From NCBI GenBank assembly GCA_039026235.1, contig JBCCMQ010000001.1:682001-746000 (forward strand): DNA of 64,000 bases, given 5' to 3'. Below the pieces are notes generated by a model. It was given only the letters and a program-made list of their open reading frames with translations. It had not been told where the DNA came from and ran no database searches. The stretch comes from JBCCMQ01 sp039026235. GTDB lineage: Bacteria; Pseudomonadota; Alphaproteobacteria; Rhodobacterales; Rhodobacteraceae. A program made the translations under genes and the position numbers. Positions 15,271-24,164 of this stretch are shown piece after piece (within the stretch, counting starts at the first letter, position 1; each line of letters starts with the position of its first letter).

Positions 15271-16416
15271 TCACGCATCCAAAGCACGACAGTCTTGAGG
15301 CAACCAACCAATTTCGATCTGTTCGCCGGCCTTCAGGCGCGCTTGATCCGGCGCATTGCGTGTTTTTACGACAAAGTCGTCATTGCCCGCCACGCGCAGA
15401 CGCGTCCGAAAAATGTCGCCCATATAAATGAACTCCAGAACTTCCGCTTTCAGTGTGTGGGCGCCTTCCTGCAGGCGAGCTATGTTGAACTCCACACGTT
15501 CCGGGCGGATCGACACCTTCGTGCGGTCCCCCTTGCCGTTTACGTTGACCGGCTGGGCATCGATCAGATCGCCGTTATCCAGCCGGACCACGGCGGAATC
15601 GCCAGAGAGCTCTTCAACAACGCCCTCCAAGGTATTGTTTTCGCCTATGAATTGCGCTACGAAGCTGTTTTCTGGCTCCTCATAAAGCCTGTCCGGAGGC
15701 GCCAGTTGCTGGATGCGGCCATCGTCAAAGACCGCGACCCGGTCCGACATGGTCAGCGCCTCGGTCTGGTCGTGGGTCACATAGACCACTGTAATACCCA
15801 GATCATGCGCAAGGCGCGTTATCTCAAACTGCATGTGTTCGCGAAGCTGCTTGTCCAGTGCGCCAAGCGGTTCGTCCATCAGAACCAGTTCAGGTTCGAA
15901 GACCAGCGCGCGCGCCAGGGCGATACGCTGTTGCTGGCCACCGGACAGCTGGGCGGGGCGCCTGCCGCCAAAAGCGCCCATCTGAACCATATCCAAGGCC
16001 CGAGCCACTTTCGCCTCACGGTCCGACTTGCCGATCTTGCGGACCTCGAGCGGGAACGAAAGGTTCTCGGCCACGGTCATATGCGGGAAAAGGGCATAGT
16101 TCTGAAATACCATGCCGATACCACGCTTGTGCGGTGGAATGTTGTTGATCGGGCGCCCGTCCAACATGATTTCGCCGTAGGTGGCCGTCTCGAAACCGGC
16201 GAGCATCATCAGGCAGGTGGTCTTACCGGATCCTGATGGGCCCAGCATTGTCAGGAATTCGCCTTTCGGCATGGTCAGGTTCAGATCTTTGACGACCAGC
16301 GTTTCGCCGTCATAGCTTTTCTGCACCCGTTCAAATTCAACAAAAGCCGTGCTGGCAGTCCCGTCGGCCAAACTGTGTTCCCCATTGCAGCCACCGCAAT
16401 CTTTGCTGCGGTTCAT
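15271..16416 (-). CDS. PotA-type ABC transporter ATP-binding protein
   Basis: A 381-residue ATPase: Walker A GPSGSGKTT, Q-loop FQNYALFPHMTVAENL, signature LSGGQQQRIALARAL, Walker B LVLMDEPLGALD, switch VTHDQTEAL, and a C-terminal TOBE domain (residues 275-375) as in PotA/CysA-type importers. ATG 16416 is chosen over 16485; the first residues include a cysteine-rich stretch (DCGGCNG) of unknown meaning. It is the first gene of the importer operon, so the promoter should lie in the 150 bases upstream of it. Confidence 0.9.
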   Translation of the reverse strand: MNRSKDCGGCNGEHSLADGTASTAFVEFERVQKSYDGETLVVKDLNLTMPKGEFLTMLGPSGSGKTTCLMMLAGFETATYGEIMLDGRPINNIPPHKRGIGMVFQNYALFPHMTVAENLSFPLEVRKIGKSDREAKVARALDMVQMGAFGGRRPAQLSGGQQQRIALARALVFEPELVLMDEPLGALDKQLREHMQFEITRLAHDLGITVVYVTHDQTEALTMSDRVAVFDDGRIQQLAPPDRLYEEPENSFVAQFIGENNTLEGVVEELSGDSAVVRLDNGDLIDAQPVNVNGKGDRTKVSIRPERVEFNIARLQEGAHTLKAEVLEFIYMGDIFRTRLRVAGNDDFVVKTRNAPDQARLKAGEQIEIGWLPQDCRALDA

Positions 16417-16570
16417 CCGGCAAGAGTAAAATAGCATTCTGCCTAGCTTGCAAGCACATGACGCATTCTTAACCCAATTAACCAAATCCCGCGCAATGCC
16501 ATGCGAAGAGGGAACAGGCAGTCGGCAGGAGCGCCTTTAGTCTGCCCAATGTCTGAGCGTTTGGCGCACC

Positions 16571-17434
16571 TTACATTCCGTGGCTTCGGTCATAGGGTGA
16601 GGGCTCGGGAAACTGGATTGTGGTGAGCCGTTCAGCAGGTGCTTGAAAGACGTCGATCTGCAGGGGAAAGCACGCTGCATCATCTGACGAATGCGTACTG
16701 CCGCAATCGCCGCCAGGGCAGCTGGACAACCCAACGATCAGATCCATCTCGGCAAAAAATTCAATGAAATCATCGGGGCGAACCGGGCTTGCCTTCATGA
16801 AATACTGATGGGTGTCCCGTGTGAAGCCGGTACACATGAACACGTTCAGCACGTCATGTACCAGAACCTCGGCATCGGTTTTGTGCAGGTCGGCAAACCG
16901 CGTCAGCGCACGCGTCAGGTTGGAATGACAGCAATGGTGATAGTCGTGACCGCCAAGTAGACGCCCGGTATAGGGATCGCAGCGGGTTCCGATCACATCA
17001 TGCACCGATCCGCCGTCGGAATCGAAGCCGTACCAATCCAGCGTATCGGTCGTGACCGTGGCCATAGGCCGCAGATTGGGCAGGCTCGACCAAAGCCTGT
17101 CACCGGTTGAGACATGGGTGCCGTGCAGGGCGCGGGTCTTGCCGGAAAAGAACCGCTCGGTCAGATCACGCGCATTCCAGAGGTTCAAATCGCCCACCTG
17201 CGGACCTATCACCGAAGTAATCCGAAAAAACGCGCCCTTGGGCACATAAAGGCATCTGGCGTCGCGCGGCGGAACCGTGACCCGATCGATAGGTTTTGCG
17301 GCTGTCCGCAGTGCATCAATGGCATCCAGATTTCTCTCGGGAAGCGTCTTGGGGTCATAGCAGATGACCGGGCGCACCGATCTGCGCACATCGGCATCGG
17401 CGGGCGCGGTGTGGGCCGGAGTGTCGGGTTTCAA
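16571..17434 (-). CDS. DUF1989 / urea carboxylase-associated family protein
   Basis: A 287-residue protein with the DUF1989 core: RFFSGKTRALHGTHVSTGDRLWSSLPNLRP, TDTLDWYGFDSDGGSVHDVIGTRCDPY (split here as consecutive stretches), YHHCCHSNLTRAL, and SSCPGGDCGS with conserved cysteines near the C-terminus. The family includes proteins encoded beside urea carboxylase; the biochemical role is unclear. Its place next to creatinase, which releases urea, makes a link to urea or guanidine metabolism reasonable. The start is TTG 17434, with AGAGGA about nine bases upstream and no better ATG or GTG in frame. Confidence 0.75.
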   Translation of the reverse strand: MKPDTPAHTAPADADVRRSVRPVICYDPKTLPERNLDAIDALRTAAKPIDRVTVPPRDARCLYVPKGAFFRITSVIGPQVGDLNLWNARDLTERFFSGKTRALHGTHVSTGDRLWSSLPNLRPMATVTTDTLDWYGFDSDGGSVHDVIGTRCDPYTGRLLGGHDYHHCCHSNLTRALTRFADLHKTDAEVLVHDVLNVFMCTGFTRDTHQYFMKASPVRPDDFIEFFAEMDLIVGLSSCPGGDCGSTHSSDDAACFPLQIDVFQAPAERLTTIQFPEPSPYDRSHGM

Positions 17435-17462
17435 AGCATTTCCTCTCGGTGGGCGGCGCGGA

Positions 17463-18086
17463 TCACAGGGCCGGGTCGCCGCGCGCGGCGCGCCAAAGGG
17501 ACCAGTCTTCAGGTGTGTCGAGATCGGTCACGGCATGGTTCCCGGGCAAGGGCACATGCACAAGTGCCGCTTGCTGCGCCAGAAGCACATCACGCGCACC
17601 CTGATCACCGATCAGCACCGCGAGCTTGGGAAAGTGCGTTCGGTCAAAACAGACAGGATGCCCGGGGCGGCCGTCTTCCGTGGCGCCGCGGCTGATGGTC
17701 TTTCCCTTATTGCGGTCAACTGCCGCCGACACACGGCGCATATCCTCCAAGGTGATATCGGGCATATCGGCAGGAACGACCAAGACGCGCTGCACCGGCC
17801 CGGCAATCAAGGGCAGCGCGGCGCGAAAACTGGCGGACATGCCTGTCTGGGCATCTGCCACGTCAACCAGCCGGACCTTATCATAGGCCGCGATTGCGCC
17901 GCGGCGCGCTTCGGCCAGGGGTCCGGGCGGCAAGGTGACAGTGACATCCGCTGTCAGACCCAATGCACGGCGCACCACTGCGGCCAAAACTGGTAACCCG
18001 CCGACGGTCTCCATCAGCTTGTCCCGGCCGCGCATGCGCGTCGATGCGCCTGCCGCCGGAATAAGCACGGCCAAATCCGTCTGCAT
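17463..18086 (-). CDS. MobA/MocA-like NTP transferase
   Basis: A 207-residue nucleotidyltransferase: LIPAAGASTRMRGRDKLM at the N-terminus is the NTP-binding loop, PADMPDIT the metal-binding aspartates, and GRPGHPVCFDRTHFP the substrate motif typical of molybdenum-cofactor cytidylyl/guanylyltransferases (MocA/MobA family). Such proteins nucleotidylate molybdopterin for one class of molybdoenzyme. No molybdoenzyme gene is in the window, so the partner is unknown. ATG 18086 is preferred; an in-frame GTG at 18104 would overlap the upstream gene. It sits between the flavoprotein and DUF1989 genes on the same strand with short gaps. Confidence 0.78.
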   Translation of the reverse strand: MQTDLAVLIPAAGASTRMRGRDKLMETVGGLPVLAAVVRRALGLTADVTVTLPPGPLAEARRGAIAAYDKVRLVDVADAQTGMSASFRAALPLIAGPVQRVLVVPADMPDITLEDMRRVSAAVDRNKGKTISRGATEDGRPGHPVCFDRTHFPKLAVLIGDQGARDVLLAQQAALVHVPLPGNHAVTDLDTPEDWSLWRAARGDPAL

Positions 18087-18096
18087 AGTCGCGGCC

Positions 18097-20511
18097 CTAT
18101 CCACGCATCATTGCGCCGTCCGGGTCGTAAAGCGGCGTTGTGATCATTTGGGCGCGTCGCATCTCGCCCAGTATCTCGATTTCCGCATGGAGACCCGGCG
18201 CCGCGGCCTCTCGTGGAATAAGACCCAGCGCGATCGATTTTCCGCTATGGTGCGAATAGCCGCCCGACGTGCAAAAGCCCCTGACCGCGCCGTCCATCCA
18301 GATGGGTTCATAGGCCACCACATCGGCATCATCGGCGGCAACTTCGAAGGCACAAAGAACCCGCGCCGGGGGTGTCATGCGTTCTGCCTCGGCCGCAGAG
18401 CGCCCGATGAAATCGGTACCCTTGTTCCAGGCAATGAACCGGTCAAGACCGGTTTCAGCGGCAGTGTAGTCGGGCGAGTACTCCCTCAGCCACGACCCGA
18501 AGAACTTGTCGAGGCGCAATGACATCATCGCACGCATGCCGAAAGGTCGGATACCGAACGCCTGTCCCGCCTTCCAGAGCGTTTCAAAAAGCGTCTGCTG
18601 GCTGGTCATATCGCAATAGATCTCATAGCCGAGCCCACCGGTGTAACTGACGCGTTGTACCAGACAGTCGACCATACCGACGGGCATGCGGTGCGCATCG
18701 AGAAATTTGAACGCGTTTCCCGAGACATCGGCTGATGTCACCAGGCCCAAAAGATCGCGCGCCTTCGGCCCGGCGATCTGAAATCCAGTCACCTCGTCCG
18801 AGATATTTTCTACCCGAACATCACCGGTCAGATGTTGTTCGAACCAGCGCAGGTGAAAGTCCTGGCTGCCGTAGCTCGCCGTCAGGCGAAAGCGGTCTTC
18901 AGCAAGGCATGTAATGGTGAAGTCACCGATCAGCTTGCCCGAAGGCGCCAGCATGGGCGACAGGGACAAGCGCCCGGGTTTCGGGATACGGCCCGCCATG
19001 ATCCGGTCCAGCCAGGCCCGCGCATCCGGGCCCGTGACGGCGAATTTCGAGAAATTATGAACTTCGTTGATACCGACAGACCCGCGGACGGCGCGCACTT
19101 CCCGTGCGGCTGCATCAAACGCATTAGAGCGCCGAAATGTGGGTGTCTCGTAGCGCGGCTCATCACCTTCGGCGAAGTAATTCGGCACTTCAAGCCCGTA
19201 GGACGCGCCCCATACCGCGCCCAGCTCGGTCCATTTTCCGTACATGGGCGTGACGCGGAAGGGTCGCGCGGCCGGAAGTTCCTCGTTGGGATAGGCGATA
19301 GAGAACCGCATCTGATAGTTCTCGATCACCTTGGGCACGGTATAGCCGGGAGTTGTCCATCGCCCGAAACGCGCAACGTCCATGGCAAAGACGTCGCGCT
19401 CGGGTTCCCCCTCGATCATCCATTGGGCAAGGCTTAATCCGACGCCTCCGCCCTGGCTGAAGCCCGCCATCACAGAACAAGCCGACCAGTAGTTTCTGAG
19501 CCCGGGCACAGGCCCGACCAGGGGATTGCCGTCGGGCGCGAAGGTAAAGGGGCCGTGGATGACGTTCTTGACACCGGCGCGCTCAAGAACCGGGAACCGC
19601 TTGTAGGCAAAGGCGACGCTGTCTTCAATCTTTTCGAACGCATCGTTCAAAAGCTCGTGCCCGAAGTCCCACGGCGTGCCGTTCAGCGCCCAGGGTTCGC
19701 ATTTCTTCTCATAGAACCCGATGCAAAGGCCGCGCCCTTCCTGGCGCAGATAGCTTTCGCCACTGGGATAGACCACATGGGGGAACTCTGTTGCCCGCTC
19801 GTAAATCTCGGGAATGTCGTCTGTGACCAGATACTGATGTGCCATCGGCAGCAAGGGCAGGTAAACGCCCGCCATGGCGGCAACTTCCCGCGCCCAAAGA
19901 CCAGCCGCATTGACCACATGTTCAGCGATGACCGTGCCCTTTTCGGTCACCACATCCCAACCGCCGTCCGAACGCGGATTGGTCTCAAGCACCCGGTTGT
20001 GGGTGATGATTTCAGCGCCCTGCATCCGCGCCGCCCTGGCATAGGCGTGGGTGGTGCCGGACGGATCAAGATGGCCGTCCAGCGGGTCGTAAAGCGCGCC
20101 AAGCAAACCGTCAGTGTTCACAAGCTCAGCAAATTCCCGGATCTCTTCAAGGCCCAGGATTTCGGTCTCAAGTCCCATGTAACGGTGCTTTGCCCGCTCG
20201 GCCTTGAGCATGTCGAACCTTTCTTCCGTATCGGCCAGGATTAGCCCGCCCACATGATGCAGCCCGCAGGACATGCCTGTCAGCTCTTCCAGCTCACGGT
20301 AAAGCCCGATGGTGTAGCCCTGAAGTGCGGCCATATTGGTGTCGCCGTTCAGGGTGTGGAACCCACCAGCTGCGTGCCAGGTCGATCCGCTGGTCAGCTC
20401 TGAACGCTCAATCAACATGACATCCGACCAGCCGAGTTTGGTCAGATGATAAAGGACCGAACATCCCACAACACCGCCGCCAATCACACACACCCGCGTG
20501 GTCGTCTGCAT
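18097..20511 (-). CDS. Sarcosine/dimethylglycine dehydrogenase-type FAD and folate-binding oxidoreductase
   Basis: An 804-residue two-part enzyme. Residues 1-390 are a D-amino-acid-oxidase-type FAD domain: CVIGGGVVGCSVLYHL at residue 8 and GSTWHAAGGF at about 48, where the histidine matches the covalent FAD site of mammalian DMGDH and SARDH. Residues 420-800 are the FAO middle and GcvT aminomethyltransferase domains (VTGPDARAWLDRIMAG; YTGGLGYEIYCD). The family demethylates sarcosine or dimethylglycine and passes the one-carbon unit to tetrahydrofolate. With creatinase nearby, sarcosine is the likely substrate, though roseobacters carry many paralogues. ATG 20511 has AGGGAGAG upstream; an earlier in-frame start at 20646 is unlikely. 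Confidence 0.85.
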   Translation of the reverse strand: MQTTTRVCVIGGGVVGCSVLYHLTKLGWSDVMLIERSELTSGSTWHAAGGFHTLNGDTNMAALQGYTIGLYRELEELTGMSCGLHHVGGLILADTEERFDMLKAERAKHRYMGLETEILGLEEIREFAELVNTDGLLGALYDPLDGHLDPSGTTHAYARAARMQGAEIITHNRVLETNPRSDGGWDVVTEKGTVIAEHVVNAAGLWAREVAAMAGVYLPLLPMAHQYLVTDDIPEIYERATEFPHVVYPSGESYLRQEGRGLCIGFYEKKCEPWALNGTPWDFGHELLNDAFEKIEDSVAFAYKRFPVLERAGVKNVIHGPFTFAPDGNPLVGPVPGLRNYWSACSVMAGFSQGGGVGLSLAQWMIEGEPERDVFAMDVARFGRWTTPGYTVPKVIENYQMRFSIAYPNEELPAARPFRVTPMYGKWTELGAVWGASYGLEVPNYFAEGDEPRYETPTFRRSNAFDAAAREVRAVRGSVGINEVHNFSKFAVTGPDARAWLDRIMAGRIPKPGRLSLSPMLAPSGKLIGDFTITCLAEDRFRLTASYGSQDFHLRWFEQHLTGDVRVENISDEVTGFQIAGPKARDLLGLVTSADVSGNAFKFLDAHRMPVGMVDCLVQRVSYTGGLGYEIYCDMTSQQTLFETLWKAGQAFGIRPFGMRAMMSLRLDKFFGSWLREYSPDYTAAETGLDRFIAWNKGTDFIGRSAAEAERMTPPARVLCAFEVAADDADVVAYEPIWMDGAVRGFCTSGGYSHHSGKSIALGLIPREAAAPGLHAEIEILGEMRRAQMITTPLYDPDGAMMRG

Positions 20512-20808
20512 TCGCACTCTCCCTGTCGTAGCGACACAAGGGCACAAGACCAAGCGCGGCCACAAGTCTGTTTGCGACAGCTTTGGAAACACAGCCTTTG
20601 CAATTGGACTTTGCCGCTCTTGAAAGCGCATTTGTGACGAAGGCATGGCCCGGTTTCAGAGCCGCGTTTCCGGATCGGGAACAATGTATTCGTCTTGGTC
20701 CCGAAAATAACTGTGCAGACGCGGTCTGAAAACCGATTGTCCACGATTTGGCGTGTCCTGCCACCTCGCATGCGCGACGGCTGTCTAAAAATGATCCCGA
20801 ATTGGATT

Positions 20809-20946
20809 AATTCTGCCCAACCTTCGCCCAGCACCACCCCTACTGAGAAGCTGTTCAAGGTGCCGGTGCGTGTTTGCCGGATGCGTACAAGTTCTGTAGC
20901 AGTAGCGTCGGGTCGGCCGTGCGGGGTCGGCCCGGCGTCCTTTTTT
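20809..20946 (+). ncRNA. Structured RNA element, copy 1, ending in a terminator
   Basis: The plus strand ends with a 13-base-pair RNA stem, positions 20906-20918 against 20925-20937, with three G-U pairs and the loop GTGCGG, followed by TCC and six T residues (20941-20946). The element shares its start (AATTCTGCCCAA...GCCCAG), a middle GTGCGTGTTTG-like block, CTGTAG...AGTAGCG and the terminal hairpin with copy 2. It reads as a small RNA with its own terminator; the 5' end and function are not known. Confidence 0.45.
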
Positions 20947-21233
20947 GTGGATGCTGCATCAGTGCCTTCGCAGACTTGACCCACCGTCCTGCATTTCCGG
21001 AAACAGTTTGTTCTTGCTGCCACCTGCACAAGATTAAGGCAGCTATTGTGGCGCAATAGGAACCGATCTGGGCGCGGGATTGTTGCCGCATCCTGAACGC
21101 GTCGGTCAATTTTCCTGCCTTTGGCGCGCATTGTTGAGAACCCGGGATCGGTCGCCTAACTGTGCGGTTTTCCCGACAAATCGCTGCCCAATTGATTACC
21201 GTCGCCCATCTCAGAAACATCAAGTTTTCGAAG

Positions 21234-21378
21234 AATTCTGCCCAAGCCTTGCCCAGAACCGTCGCCAAATAGGGATGAGTAATCGGTGAGCGGTGTGTGT
21301 GTATGGCCGCTGAGAGTAGTTAGTGCTGTAGAGTAGCGTCGGATCGGCCGTGCGGGGTCGGTCCGGCGTCTTGTTTTT
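21234..21378 (+). ncRNA. Structured RNA element, copy 2, ending in a terminator
   Basis: Homologue of the element at 20809-20946. The terminal stem (21337-21349 against 21356-21368) is the same except for one pair, which changes from G-C to A-U on both sides, a compensatory substitution. The tail is TCTTGTTTTT. The last bases lie eight from the livM stop codon on the opposite strand, so this hairpin may also limit antisense transcription into livM. Confidence 0.45.
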
Positions 21379-21386
21379 GGCTAGCC

Positions 21387-22691
21387 CTAGCGTTCCGGTA
21401 TCAACCCGCGCGGGCTGAAGCGCAGCACCAAAAGCAGAATGACGCCCATGGTAAGAAGCCGCATATGCGCGGCGCTTTCCAGAAGACGGCCGCGCAGGTC
21501 GCTGTCTTCGGGCAGGCCCGACGTCATGGTATTGATCGCCCAAAGGCCGATCGGTTCCACCTGGATCCAAAGAAACCAGATCAGGAAACCGCCGAGGACC
21601 GCACCATAGTTGTTGCCCGACCCGCCAACGATGACCATTACCCAAATCAGGAAGGTAAAGCGAAGCGGCTGATAGGTTCCGGGCGTCAACTGACCGTCCA
21701 GCGTCGTCATCATCGCCCCGGCGATCCCGCAAATCGCAGATCCAAGGATGAAAACCTGCAGATGGCGCGCGGTCACGTCCTTGCCCATGGCTTCGGCGGC
21801 GATTTCATTGTCGCGGATGGCCCGCATCATGCGCCCCCAGGGCGAGTTGAGCGCCAGCTGCAGCAAAAGGAAAACAAGCGCCAGCACAACCGTGAACAGG
21901 ACTGAATAGCCCAGCTTGACATAAAGCGTCGATGCGGACACCGGATCGAGCCCAAGGCTGTATGCCTGTTCGACAAAGCCGGGATCATTTTGGAGATCGA
22001 TCTCGTAGGGCAGGGGTCTTGGAAGTCCGATGACGTTCTTGACACCGCGGCTCAGCCAGTCTTCGTTCTTCAGGATCGCAATGACAATTTCGGCAATCCC
22101 AAGGGTGGCGATGGCCAGATAGTCTGATCTAAGGCCCAAAGCGGTCTTGCCGATGATCCAGGCCGCGCCCGCTGCAAGAATGCCGCCAACTGGCCATGCG
22201 ACAAGCACCGGCAGACCGAGGCCGCCCAGATACCCCGTCCCGGCCGGGTTGACGGCTTCGACCGCAGCGACAGACGGGTCGAAGACAGTGCGGAAAACCA
22301 CGAAACCGCCGACCAGAACCGCAAGGAGTGACAGGCTGCGCGCTGGCCCCGGCTGCATCCTGCCCCAAATGACCATGCCGAGAACAATAGTGGCCGCCCC
22401 CAGCACCAGACCCAGTATCACGCCCAATCCGCCAGCGGCCCAAGCCTCGGTCGTGGGTGGCATCGCGACGATCACCGCCGCCAGCCCACCCAACGCCACA
22501 AATCCCATGACGCCAATATTGAAAAGGCCGGCAAATCCCCATTGCAGGTTCACACCCAAAGCCATGATCGCACTGACCAGCCCCATGTTCAGAAGAAGCA
22601 GTGCACTATTAGCGCCCTGCATGGCACCGGTAATCAGGATCAGGCCGAAAACGGCCGAAAACATGAGAACCTTCCGCCAACTATCGGTCAT
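21387..22691 (-). CDS. livM: Branched-chain amino-acid-type ABC permease LivM
   Basis: A 434-residue permease with 10 or so membrane segments. The LivM core shows NLQWGFAGLFNIGVMGFVALGG near residue 50, LRSDYLAIATLGIAEI near 185 and the conserved cytoplasmic loop GRMMRAIRDNEIAAEAMGKDV near 290. Residues 75-150 contain additional hydrophobic stretches, making it longer than the usual 300-430. It partners LivH. ATG 22691 overlaps the livH stop by four bases. The liv genes run livK, livG, livF, two small genes, livH, livM. Confidence 0.9.
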   Translation of the reverse strand: MTDSWRKVLMFSAVFGLILITGAMQGANSALLLLNMGLVSAIMALGVNLQWGFAGLFNIGVMGFVALGGLAAVIVAMPPTTEAWAAGGLGVILGLVLGAATIVLGMVIWGRMQPGPARSLSLLAVLVGGFVVFRTVFDPSVAAVEAVNPAGTGYLGGLGLPVLVAWPVGGILAAGAAWIIGKTALGLRSDYLAIATLGIAEIVIAILKNEDWLSRGVKNVIGLPRPLPYEIDLQNDPGFVEQAYSLGLDPVSASTLYVKLGYSVLFTVVLALVFLLLQLALNSPWGRMMRAIRDNEIAAEAMGKDVTARHLQVFILGSAICGIAGAMMTTLDGQLTPGTYQPLRFTFLIWVMVIVGGSGNNYGAVLGGFLIWFLWIQVEPIGLWAINTMTSGLPEDSDLRGRLLESAAHMRLLTMGVILLLVLRFSPRGLIPER

Positions 22692-23698
22692 AGGGTCTGT
22701 CCCCTGAACAGCCCGGTCGGTCGGAACAAAAGCACGATCACGAGGATCGCGAAGCTGACCGCAAACTTGTAGTCGGTGCTAAGAAGTTGAGCCAAGCCGT
22801 TGATTTCAAGCTGTTCCGGCAGAACGTAGTTCGCAACCTTTTTGAAAGCATAGGTCACGGTGACTTCCGAGAACGCGATGACAAAACCGCCGGCAATGGC
22901 GCCCAAGGGGTTGCCCACGCCGCCCACGATGGCGGCGGCGAAGATCGGCAGAAGCAACTGGAAGTAGGTGAAGGGCTTGAAGGTCTTGTCCAGCCCGTAC
23001 AGCACACCAGCAATTGTAGCCAGACCTGCCACGATGATCCAGGTCACGGCGACCACACGTTCGGGATTTATGCCGGACAAAAGGGCCAGATCGCGGTTGT
23101 CCGAAAATGCACGCATCGACTTGCCTGTGCGCGTCCGGTTCAGGAACCAAAACAGAACCGCGACAACGATGATCGCCGTGACGATGGTCAAACCTTGCGT
23201 GGTCTTGAAAGCGAGCCCCTCGCGCAGCCCGGTCATGGCCCTAAATTCGCGCGCCGAGATGATAAACCGCTCGCCATCCGCAAAGCGCTGTTCGCCAACG
23301 CCGATGATGAAGCGCACGACCCCGTTCATGATGAACATCACGCCCATCGAGACAATCACGAATATGACCGGAGAGGCGCGTTGTTCTCGATAGAACCGGT
23401 AGACGAACCTGTCCGTCAAAAGCAACAGCGCAGCGGTCAGCAAAATTCCGGCGGGCAGCGCCAAGAGAGCCGTGGGCAGCGGGCCGAGCGTGATACCGGC
23501 CGATTGCAGCCACCACGTGAGAAGGATCGTCATCGTGGCGCCGAACGCCATGGTGTCGCCATGTGCGAAGTTGGAAAACCGCAGTATTCCGTAGATCAAG
23601 GTTACACCCAACGCACCGATGGCCAGTTGGGCGCCATAGGCTGTTGCCGGAATGACGACGAAATTCATCAAGGCAACCAGCGCGTTCAGCAGATCCAT
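22688..23698 (-). CDS. livH: Branched-chain amino-acid-type ABC permease LivH
   Basis: A 336-residue polytopic permease: GALGVTLIYGILRFSNFAHGD at residue 28, the cytoplasmic EAA-like segment TRTGKSMRAFSDNRDLALLSGI near 195, and the end GLFRGQTL. It forms a channel with LivM for hydrophobic amino acids or related amides and urea-like compounds; family members vary widely in substrate. It starts at ATG 23698, 22 bases after the small secreted-protein gene, and overlaps livM by four bases. Confidence 0.9.
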   Translation of the reverse strand: MDLLNALVALMNFVVIPATAYGAQLAIGALGVTLIYGILRFSNFAHGDTMAFGATMTILLTWWLQSAGITLGPLPTALLALPAGILLTAALLLLTDRFVYRFYREQRASPVIFVIVSMGVMFIMNGVVRFIIGVGEQRFADGERFIISAREFRAMTGLREGLAFKTTQGLTIVTAIIVVAVLFWFLNRTRTGKSMRAFSDNRDLALLSGINPERVVAVTWIIVAGLATIAGVLYGLDKTFKPFTYFQLLLPIFAAAIVGGVGNPLGAIAGGFVIAFSEVTVTYAFKKVANYVLPEQLEINGLAQLLSTDYKFAVSFAILVIVLLFRPTGLFRGQTL

Positions 23699-23720
23699 GA
23701 TTTGATTAAGTCCCCTGCAC

Positions 23721-24152
23721 CTAAAGATCGGGCCGGGCGTCGAACAGCGTCTGCATGTTCGTGCATGAGCCTGTCAAAGTGGTCTGTTGCGGCGGATCCT
23801 CTTTGGGCTTGAAGACGTTGAACGCGGCGGCGCCGTCCTCCTGCAGTCCGACAGTCAGGAACGTGTCCGATCCCACGCGCGCTCGGACCATGATGTCGCG
23901 CCCGGGGGTCGTGGTGATCGGCTGCGCAACGGCGGTGAAGGCATCCGTTCCTTGCAGGCGCATCTCAATCGGAAACGGCCCGCCAGCCTCAAGGCCCGTG
24001 GGCCGGGGAATAAGCTCAAGCCGCAGTTCCGCGCGACCGTGCTGTTCTTGCGGGAAAGAGCATTCGACAGGATAGGGTGCCGGGGCGGCCTCGACTGCGC
24101 CAAATGCCGCCAGCAGAAGCACGAATTCAGGGATGAAGTTTTGTAAGCTCAC
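23721..24152 (-). CDS. Small secreted protein of unknown function in liv operon
   Basis: A 143-residue protein with a hydrophobic N-terminus (FVLLLAAFGAVEAAPAP) that reads as a signal peptide cut after AVEA. The mature part is beta-rich with two cysteines (near residues 31 and 131), possibly forming one disulfide. I recognise no family. It lies 12 bases after a second small secreted-protein gene and 22 before livH, all on one strand, so it is very probably part of the liv transcript and acts in the periplasm. Confidence 0.65.
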   Translation of the reverse strand: MSLQNFIPEFVLLLAAFGAVEAAPAPYPVECSFPQEQHGRAELRLELIPRPTGLEAGGPFPIEMRLQGTDAFTAVAQPITTTPGRDIMVRARVGSDTFLTVGLQEDGAAAFNVFKPKEDPPQQTTLTGSCTNMQTLFDARPDL

Positions 24153-24164
24153 AGATTTACTCTC

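Larger units (their letters stand above)
20512..21386. other. Gene-free region with two structured repeats
   Basis: About 875 bases between the 5' end of the flavoprotein gene and the 3' end of livM. Several spurious frames exist on both strands but none looks protein-like outside the antisense of the two RNA elements. The plus strand contains the two homologous elements listed separately. The flavoprotein promoter should lie within 20512-20700 on the minus strand. Confidence 0.6.

Noticed and set aside
20855..21268. Minus-strand frame containing TPGRPRTADPTLL
   Set aside because: It and the similar segment near 21340 are translations of the antisense of the hairpin RNA elements, not proteins.
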